Positions 58,348 to 64,000 of a DNA stretch of 64,000 bases are shown here, in pieces (position 1 is the stretch's first letter; each line of letters begins with the position of its first letter). The notes under the pieces were generated by a model. The model had not been told where the DNA came from and made no database searches. It saw only the letters and a program-made list of their open reading frames with translations. Where the stretch lies: contig LJZQ01000002.1 in NCBI GenBank assembly GCA_001314845.1, forward strand, positions 1 to 64,000, read 5' to 3'. Source of the DNA: Marinobacter excellens HL-55 (lineage in GTDB: Bacteria > Pseudomonadota > Gammaproteobacteria > Pseudomonadales > Oleiphilaceae). The translations under genes and the position numbers were made by a program.

Positions 58348-59220
58348 TCAGCTGAGGGGGAAGCGGGTGGCTTTCAGGCTTTCCTTGATTTTCTTCAAAT
58401 GGTCGAGGAAATCCGGTCCGCGTTTAAGAGTGACGCCGGTGGCAAGAATGTCGATCACCGTCAGGTGGATAATCCGGGACGACATCGGCATATAGACCTC
58501 GGTGTCTTCCGGGGCAGTGACGCCGAGTACCGCTGTGCAGGCTTCTGCCATCGGTGAATCAGGGTTAGTGATGCCGATAACGGTTGCGCCGTTGGCTCTG
58601 GCCAGGTGGGCTATTTCGACGGCCTCTCGGGTGCGCCCGGTGTAGGAAATCAGAACAATGGCATCACCCACTCCGGCGCCGGCAGCGACCATGCGCTGCA
58701 TCAGGGCGTCGTCGTAGGATGAGACCGGAATGTTAAAGCGGAAGAACTTGTGTTGGGCATCCATCGCGACCGAGGCCGATCCACCCATGCCGAAGAAGCT
58801 GATCTGTTTGGCCTGTATCAGGTAGTCGATCACCGTGGCAATGGCCTGTGGATCGAGAGCTTGCCGGGCTTTGTCGAGGCTGGCGATGGTGCTCAGCATA
58901 ATCTTGTTGGCAAATTCCGCGACCGTGTCGTCGGGCTCGATGTCCTGCCCGACATATGGGGTGCCGGTAGCGATGCTCTGGGCCAGGCGAATCTTGAAAT
59001 CTGGAAAACCTGTGGCGGAAAAGCCCCGGCAAAAGCGGTTGACTGTTGGCTCGCTGACATTGGCCGCCCGTGCAAGCGCTGCGATGCTATAGCGGGTAGC
59101 GGCACTCGGGTCTCGCAGAATGGCCTCAGCAACCTTGCGCTCGGATTTGTTGAGGGTCTCCAGACGGTTCTGAATGTCTGCCAGCAGATTGTCGTCTCGG
59201 TGCGCGGTATTTGCTGCCAT
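58348..59220 (-). CDS. hexR: HexR, RpiR-family regulator of central carbon metabolism
   Basis: A 290-residue regulator with an N-terminal RpiR-type helix-turn-helix (residues 10-85, [11 protein letters not shown] then [14 protein letters not shown]). A C-terminal SIS sugar-phosphate-binding domain covers about 125-265 ([11 protein letters not shown] and [11 protein letters not shown]). In gammaproteobacteria HexR senses the Entner-Doudoroff intermediate KDPG and represses zwf, edd, eda and pyk genes while activating gluconeogenesis. Its divergent position to zwf-pgl-eda, with pyk and edd close by, strongly supports the assignment. Confidence 0.93.
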   Translation of the reverse strand: MAANTAHRDDNLLADIQNRLETLNKSERKVAEAILRDPSAATRYSIAALARAANVSEPTVNRFCRGFSATGFPDFKIRLAQSIATGTPYVGQDIEPDDTVAEFANKIMLSTIASLDKARQALDPQAIATVIDYLIQAKQISFFGMGGSASVAMDAQHKFFRFNIPVSSYDDALMQRMVAAGAGVGDAIVLISYTGRTREAVEIAHLARANGATVIGITNPDSPMAEACTAVLGVTAPEDTEVYMPMSSRIIHLTVIDILATGVTLKRGPDFLDHLKKIKESLKATRFPLS

Positions 59221-59300
59221 GCCTTGTGTACTCCCTGGTATGCAGGCAATTAAGGTTCAAAAGCCGGCGGATTATACCGTGCTTTGATGCGTTATCGGGT

Positions 59301-59384
59301 AGTAATTATATCAGCATTGGCGGTCCCACTTGGAATGTGGGCTGGCGGGTGTCATTATTTGGGTAAAGTTACGCAATAGTTACG
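59301..59384 (+). promoter_or_regulatory. hexR/zwf control region with partial HexR-like site and direct repeat
   Basis: AGTAATTATATCAGC (59301-59315) matches about 11 of 15 positions of the HexR consensus as I recall it (TGTARTnnnAYTACA), mainly in the left half. AGTTACG occurs twice with an 11-bp period (59367-59373 and 59378-59384), the first within the palindrome GTAAAGTTAC. Both lie between hexR and zwf. Confidence 0.35.
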
Positions 59385-59417
59385 TCAGGACGAATGGTGA
59401 CGGCCGGGAGAAAGGGA

Positions 59418-60890
59418 ATGGCGGGTAAGGTGCAGACGTCTTGCGATCTTATGGTGTTTGGTGCTTCAGGCGATCTGGCGCAGCGTAAGCTGTTCCCGGC
59501 GCTCTATCAGCTTGACCGGGCAGGTCTGCTTGCGCCAGACAGCCGGATACTGGCGATTGCCCGTGCACAGGCCAGCGAGCAGGACGTGCGCGCAAAGCTC
59601 AAGGCAAAGCTGAAGGAGCTGGTCAAGCCGGAGGAGTTTGATGATGCCCTGGCAACGGAGTTTGTCCAACGGGTCAATTATCTCAGGCTCGAGTTTACGG
59701 ACACCGAAAGCTACTCACAGCTGAATAGCTGGCGTGCTGATAGCAATCAGCTGATCGTGTACATGGCCACTCCGCCGGCGATGTATGGTGTGATTGCGCG
59801 CAACCTGCGGGATCAGAGTTGCTGTACCGAGCGCACGCGCGTCGTCGTGGAAAAACCCATCGGCCATGACCTTGAGTCCTCCAAAGTGATTAATGACGAA
59901 CTGGCGGAGGTGTATCGGGAGAGCCAGCTGTTTCGTATCGATCACTACCTGGGCAAGGAAACCGTTCAGAACCTGATTGCCCTGCGCTTTGCCAATAACC
60001 TGTTTGCCTCCCAGTGGGATCAGAACCACATCTCTCACGTTGAAATCACCGTTGCTGAAGCCATGGGTATTGAGGGGCGCTGGGGCTACTTTGACAAGGC
60101 GGGCCAGATACGGGACATGATCCAGAACCATCTGCTGCAGTTGCTGTGTCTGATCGCCATGGACCCGCCATCGGACCTGTCTGCAGACAGTATCCGGGAT
60201 GAAAAGGTCAAGGTACTGAAAGCCTTGAAGCGAGTCACGCCGGACCTCATGGAGCAGTCAGTAGTGCGCGGGCAGTACACCGCCGGCACCAGCAACGGCA
60301 AGCCCGTGCCCGGCTACCTGCAGGAAGAGGGCGCCAACAAAGGCAGCGAGACCGAAACCTTTGTTGCCCTGAAAGTGGAAATCGACAATTGGCGCTGGTC
60401 AGGCGTACCCTTCTATATTCGCACTGGTAAGCGAATGCCGGAGAAAATGTCGCAAATCATCATTCACTTCAAGCCGGCACCCCATTACATCTTTGATCCG
60501 GATCAGAAGCATCTGGCCAACAACAAGCTGATAATACGACTGCAACCCGATGAGGGCATGGCTCTGAAAATTCTGACCAAGGACCAGGGTCTGGATAAAG
60601 GTATGCGATTGCGCCAGGGGCCGTTGGAACTGACGTTCTCTGAAACCTTCGATACTGAGCGGATTCCCGATGCCTATGAGCGTTTGTTGTGGGAGGTTAT
60701 GCGGGGTAACCAGTACCTGTTTGTGCGCCGTGACGAAGTGGAGCATGCCTGGCGATGGGTGGACCAGATTATCAGCAACTGGCACGACAGCGGTGAACCA
60801 CCCAAGCGTTATGCCGCGGGCACCTGGGGGCCGGTTGCCTCGATAGCGATGATTACCCGGGACGGCAGGAGTTGGTATGAAGACGCCTGA
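59418..60890 (+). CDS. zwf: glucose-6-phosphate 1-dehydrogenase
   Basis: A 490-residue enzyme oxidising glucose-6-phosphate to 6-phosphogluconolactone with NADP. The nucleotide-binding [16 protein letters not shown] lies at about residues 14-29, and the active-site RIDHYLGKE at about 171. The ATG at 59418 has a strong GGGAGAAAGGGA site; another in-frame ATG at 59394 would add eight residues. It overlaps pgl by 14 bp. Feeds the Entner-Doudoroff route encoded next to it. Confidence 0.96.
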   Translation: MAGKVQTSCDLMVFGASGDLAQRKLFPALYQLDRAGLLAPDSRILAIARAQASEQDVRAKLKAKLKELVKPEEFDDALATEFVQRVNYLRLEFTDTESYSQLNSWRADSNQLIVYMATPPAMYGVIARNLRDQSCCTERTRVVVEKPIGHDLESSKVINDELAEVYRESQLFRIDHYLGKETVQNLIALRFANNLFASQWDQNHISHVEITVAEAMGIEGRWGYFDKAGQIRDMIQNHLLQLLCLIAMDPPSDLSADSIRDEKVKVLKALKRVTPDLMEQSVVRGQYTAGTSNGKPVPGYLQEEGANKGSETETFVALKVEIDNWRWSGVPFYIRTGKRMPEKMSQIIIHFKPAPHYIFDPDQKHLANNKLIIRLQPDEGMALKILTKDQGLDKGMRLRQGPLELTFSETFDTERIPDAYERLLWEVMRGNQYLFVRRDEVEHAWRWVDQIISNWHDSGEPPKRYAAGTWGPVASIAMITRDGRSWYEDA

Positions 60891-61596
60891 GCTCATGTTG
60901 CCAGAGGGCATTCAAACCTGCTTTCTGGAGAGTGCCGATGCGGTGGCGGTCCAGCTGGCCCGGGATGTCGCGGAATTTCTAAGGCAGAGGCTTGAGGCAT
61001 CTCCCCGGGTGACGCTGGTGGTCTCTGGTGGCTCGACACCCGTGCCGTTTTTTCAGGCGTTGCGAAGCGAGACCCTGGACTGGTCGAGCGTCAATGTGGT
61101 GCTGGCGGATGAGCGCTGGGTGCCGGAAGGTGATCCGGCCAGCAATACCTCGCTGGTCAGAACGCACCTGCTGCAAGGCGCAGTGGCCAACGCCAGATGG
61201 ATCCCCTTGAAGGTGGCGGGCGATGATCCGAGTCAGGCCAGGTCGGCCATCGAATCCGTGCTGGCCAAGCTTGAACTGCCGGTGGATGCTCTGATTCTGG
61301 GGATGGGGAATGACGGTCACACGGCATCACTGTTCCCGGATGCTCCGGAACTGGCGCAGGCGATGAATGCGCAACCGGGCCAGCGCATCGCCGTGATGAC
61401 GCCGCCGTCCCAGGCACACCCGCGAGTGACGCTGACCAAGCCGGTCCTGGCTGGCGCCCGATTCATTGCGTTGCACCTTAAAGGTCAGGCCAAGCTCGAA
61501 ACCCTGTCGCGGGCTGTCTCTGATATCCACGACTGGCCCACCATGCCGGTACGGGCATTTCTGAAGCCTGGCTTGCGCGTGTATTGGAGCCCCTGA
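60877..61596 (+). CDS. pgl: 6-phosphogluconolactonase
   Basis: A 239-residue DevB-type lactonase hydrolysing 6-phosphogluconolactone. Family motifs are [13 protein letters not shown] (about residues 47-59), [15 protein letters not shown], and [16 protein letters not shown] (about 137-152) with the catalytic His. It starts within the end of zwf (14-bp overlap) and ends 32 bp before eda, so the three genes form one operon. Confidence 0.95.
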   Translation: MKTPELMLPEGIQTCFLESADAVAVQLARDVAEFLRQRLEASPRVTLVVSGGSTPVPFFQALRSETLDWSSVNVVLADERWVPEGDPASNTSLVRTHLLQGAVANARWIPLKVAGDDPSQARSAIESVLAKLELPVDALILGMGNDGHTASLFPDAPELAQAMNAQPGQRIAVMTPPSQAHPRVTLTKPVLAGARFIALHLKGQAKLETLSRAVSDIHDWPTMPVRAFLKPGLRVYWSP

Positions 61597-61628
61597 ACCG
61601 GACTGGCCTGATCATCAAGGAGACTGCT

Positions 61629-62285
61629 ATGCCACAAGTATCCATGGAACATCGCGAACAAATCAGAGCTGTGTTGACGGCTTCGCCCTTGATACCGGTC
61701 ATCACCATTGATGACCCGGAGGATGCGATACCCCTGTGTCGAGCCCTCGTTGACGGTGGCCTCAAGGTGCTGGAGATTACGCTTCGGACCGAGTTTGGTG
61801 TGGACGCTATCCGTCAGGTGCGCCAAGCGCTGCCTGAGGCTTTGGTCGGGGCTGGCACGGTCACAAGCATTGCCCAGTATCGGCAGGTGGAAAGTGCGGG
61901 CGCCCAGTTTGTTATCACGCCGGGCGTTACCGAGGCCATTCTGGATTTTGGCGTGACCTCCGAAGCGCCCTTGTTGCCGGGTATTGCGACCGCATCTGAA
62001 CTGCTGATGGGCTATAGCCACGGGTACCGGTATTTCAAGTTGTTCCCGGCGGAGGTGTCGGGCGGGATTTCGGCGCTGAAAGCCTTTTCAGGGCCCTTTC
62101 CCGATGTGGTGTTCTGCCCGACGGGCGGTATTCGGCAGAATACCGCCTCCGCCTATCTGGCGCTGGAGAACGTGGCCACCGTTGGCGGTACCTGGCTGAC
62201 GCCCGCGGATGCCATCGCCAACAAGGATTGGGCGCGGATCACCGAAATCGCGCGCGCCAGCCTTGCCAGTCTCGAAAAGGTGTGA
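61629..62285 (+). CDS. eda: KDPG/KHG aldolase
   Basis: A 218-residue class I aldolase splitting 2-keto-3-deoxy-6-phosphogluconate into pyruvate and glyceraldehyde-3-phosphate. The ATG at 61629 has AAGGAG upstream; an in-frame start at 61584 inside pgl is discounted. The base Glu is in LKVLEITLRT (about residue 49), and the Schiff-base Lys is in YRYFKLFPAE (about 137). The phosphate-binding CPTGGI follows. Third gene of zwf-pgl-eda. Confidence 0.96.
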   Translation: MPQVSMEHREQIRAVLTASPLIPVITIDDPEDAIPLCRALVDGGLKVLEITLRTEFGVDAIRQVRQALPEALVGAGTVTSIAQYRQVESAGAQFVITPGVTEAILDFGVTSEAPLLPGIATASELLMGYSHGYRYFKLFPAEVSGGISALKAFSGPFPDVVFCPTGGIRQNTASAYLALENVATVGGTWLTPADAIANKDWARITEIARASLASLEKV

Positions 62286-62297
62286 TGAATTCCGTGT

Positions 62298-63746
62298 TCA
62301 GCGGATGTCTGAGCCAACCTGAACAATCTTCATGGAGTTGGTGCCACCCTGAGCGTTGACGTAATCGCCTTTGGTGATCACGACCAGATCACCCGTCTTG
62401 ACGACGCCACGCCTCTCCAATTCCTTGATCGCCAGCGCATTGACCTGCTCGTGTGCCAGTTTGGCTGAGTCGAAGGGGACCGTCTGAACACCCCGGAACA
62501 GTGCCACCCGGTGCTGTGTGGAATGGTGACGGGAGAAGGCGAAGATGGGCAGACTGGATTTGATTCTGGACATCAGGCGAGGCGTGGATCCGGTTTCCGT
62601 CAGGCAGATGATGGCTGCCACGCCTTGCAGGTGGTTGGCCGCATACATCGCCGACAAGGCGATGGCTTGATCCACTTTTTCCATGCTTTCGTGAATTCGG
62701 TGTTTTGACTGGTGCATGGAGGGCTGGCGCTCAGCGCCCAGGCAGATGCGCACCATGGCTTCGACCGCTTCCCGCGGGTAGTCGCCGACGGCGGTTTCGG
62801 CCGACAGCATGACGGCGTCGGTGTAATCCATGACCGCGTTGGCGACGTCAGACACCTCGGCCCGTGTTGGCATCGGATTGGTGATCATCGATTCCATCAT
62901 CTGGGTGGCGGTGATCACGGCCCGATTGAGAACCCTGGCCCGTGAAATAATGTGCTTTTGTACGCCCACCAGTTCGGCATCGCCGATCTCCACGGCCAGG
63001 TCGCCCCGTGCCACCATCACGGCATCAGAGGCTTCAATCACGGCATCCAGGGCGGCGTTGTCATGGGCCAGCTCGGCACGCTCTATTTTGGCGACAAGGC
63101 CGGCCTCGGAGCCCGCTTCTTTAAGCAGACGACGGGCAACGTGCATATCTTCTGCGGTGCGCACAAAGGATACCGCGACATAGTCCGCGCCTAACTGAGC
63201 TGCGGTGACGATATCGCGCTTGTCCTTATCGGTCAGGGCATCGGCCGACAAGCCGCCGCCGCGTTTGTTCAGGCCTTTGTTGTTGGACAACGGGCCTCCG
63301 ATCATCACGGTGGAGGTAATGCTGTGGGCATCGACGGCGTTGACTTCCATTTCGATGCGGCCGTCGTCCAGAACCAGAATGTCGCCGGGGGTAACATCGT
63401 TGATCAGCTCTTCGTAATCAATGCCAACCCGCTGGTCGGTGCCGGCTTCTTTATCCATCGAGGCGTCGAGCACAAAGGTCTGGCCTCGCTGTAGGGTTAC
63501 CTTGTTGTCGGTAAAGCGGGCGATGCGCAGTTTCGGGCCCTGCAAGTCGGCCAGCAGGGCAACATATCGGCCTTGAGCGGCTGCGGCCGCGCGCACTCGC
63601 TGGGCGCGCTCTATATGTTCCTCAGCACTGCCGTGAGAAAAGTTCAGGCGGGTAACATCAACACCGGCCGCGATAATACCGGCCAGCGATTCCACGCTGT
63701 CGGTGGCCGGGCCAAGGGTGGCTACAATTTTGGTGCGCCTGAGCAT
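62298..63746 (-). CDS. pyk: pyruvate kinase
   Basis: A 482-residue pyruvate kinase converting PEP and ADP to pyruvate and ATP. The ATG at 63746 gives the classic [16 protein letters not shown] start; upstream in-frame codons to 63833 carry no family sequence. The active-site Lys is in the KISRF-like position of the A domain; [16 protein letters not shown] and TQMMESMI are present. The C domain follows from about residue 345. It converges on eda with 12 bp between, and is divergent from edd. It opposes PpsA at the PEP-pyruvate node and is a typical HexR target. Confidence 0.95.
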   Translation of the reverse strand: MLRRTKIVATLGPATDSVESLAGIIAAGVDVTRLNFSHGSAEEHIERAQRVRAAAAAQGRYVALLADLQGPKLRIARFTDNKVTLQRGQTFVLDASMDKEAGTDQRVGIDYEELINDVTPGDILVLDDGRIEMEVNAVDAHSITSTVMIGGPLSNNKGLNKRGGGLSADALTDKDKRDIVTAAQLGADYVAVSFVRTAEDMHVARRLLKEAGSEAGLVAKIERAELAHDNAALDAVIEASDAVMVARGDLAVEIGDAELVGVQKHIISRARVLNRAVITATQMMESMITNPMPTRAEVSDVANAVMDYTDAVMLSAETAVGDYPREAVEAMVRICLGAERQPSMHQSKHRIHESMEKVDQAIALSAMYAANHLQGVAAIICLTETGSTPRLMSRIKSSLPIFAFSRHHSTQHRVALFRGVQTVPFDSAKLAHEQVNALAIKELERRGVVKTGDLVVITKGDYVNAQGGTNSMKIVQVGSDIR

Positions 63747-63867
63747 AGTGCGTGTCCTTAATGTGTGTTCACATCGATAAATGGCTTGAGTATTGCTGAT
63801 TGAACCTGAAAGACTTCCAGCAAGGAAGTACACTTACGTAGCGTGCCCATCAAAAATGGAGGGAACC

Positions 63868-64000
63868 ATGCAGCCCAGAGTCTTGAAGGTCACCAACCGT
63901 ATTATCGAACGGAGCCGGGCATCTCGCCAGGCCTATCTGGCCAGAATGGCGGCGCTCGGAGACCAGGAACCGCACCGGGGCACATTGTCCTGTGGCAACC
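63868..64000 (+). CDS. edd: 6-phosphogluconate dehydratase, 5' end only
   Basis: An ATG at 63868 with a strong GGAGGGAACC site opens a frame that runs off the window after 44 codons. The N-terminus (PRVLKVTNRIIERSRASRQ, then GTLSCGN) matches the start of Edd, the dehydratase giving KDPG from 6-phosphogluconate. Context agrees: zwf, pgl, eda, hexR and pyk are adjacent. The iron-sulfur and catalytic regions lie beyond the edge. Confidence 0.85.
   Translation, partial: MQPRVLKVTNRIIERSRASRQAYLARMAALGDQEPHRGTLSCGN

Overview
The window reads as about 64 kb of chromosome from a marine-type gammaproteobacterium, most likely Marinobacter or a close relative. Gene order follows Pseudomonas over long stretches: rne/rluC through the fab cluster to tmk, and lpxH-ppiB-glnS-cysS-folD-tRNAs-tig-clpP-clpX-lon-hupB-ppiD. 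The ORFs have GC-rich third positions. There is no insertion sequence, phage, CRISPR array or rRNA. Almost everything is core metabolism, and 53 protein genes (two cut by the window edges) and 4 tRNAs are called. The genus is inferred from synteny and protein character, not from a search.

Layout. (1) 1-10.2 kb: a cut-off Pro/Ala/Glu-rich membrane-anchored protein, a small membrane protein, an M16C metallopeptidase, the divergent pair ppsR/ppsA, rraA, a PilZ protein, an SH3 coiled-coil protein, YciI and the PHP-domain nuclease RNase AM. (2) 10.2-14.3 kb: rne with a coupled UPF0149 gene and a 587-bp leader/divergent promoter region shared with rluC. (3) 14.3-25.8 kb: rluC, a HAD phosphatase and sppA; then maf on the other strand; then yceD-rpmF-plsX-fabD-fabG-acpP-fabF-pabC-mltG-tmk. 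This couples ribosome assembly, phospholipid and fatty-acid synthesis, folate synthesis and the cell wall. The usual holB-pilZ-tatD tail after tmk is absent. (4) 25.9-28.5 kb: an AraC regulator and putP, separated by a region with 21-bp-phased direct repeats that looks like the regulator's operator. (5) 28.6-34.8 kb: acnB, miaE, a FinR-like LysR regulator, a double-domain Usp and fpr. (6) 34.9-41.0 kb: the least ordinary stretch. A membrane GDPD gene and an LTA-synthase-like sulfatase gene overlap by 4 bp, and they are divergent from a 777-residue fusion of a membrane domain, a PQQ-type sugar dehydrogenase and a lysozyme-like domain. (7) 41.0-58.3 kb: lpxH, ppiB, glnS, cysS, glcB (intruding in the conserved order), folD, tRNA-Pro/Arg/His/Leu, tig, clpP, clpX, lon, hupB and ppiD, a protein-folding and quality-control block. 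(8) 58.3-64.0 kb: the Entner-Doudoroff block hexR / zwf-pgl-eda / pyk / start of edd.

How it fits together. Carbon flow at the PEP-pyruvate node is strongly represented: ppsA with its kinase/phosphatase ppsR, pyk, the Entner-Doudoroff genes with HexR, and acnB plus malate synthase G for the glyoxylate route. RNA turnover is represented by RNase E, its inhibitor RraA and RNase AM. The best candidates for something new are the three-part fusion at 38.7-41.0 kb with its divergent sulfatase/GDPD operon, and several unassigned regulatory inverted or direct repeats (putP, fpr, hupB, rne and zwf upstream regions).
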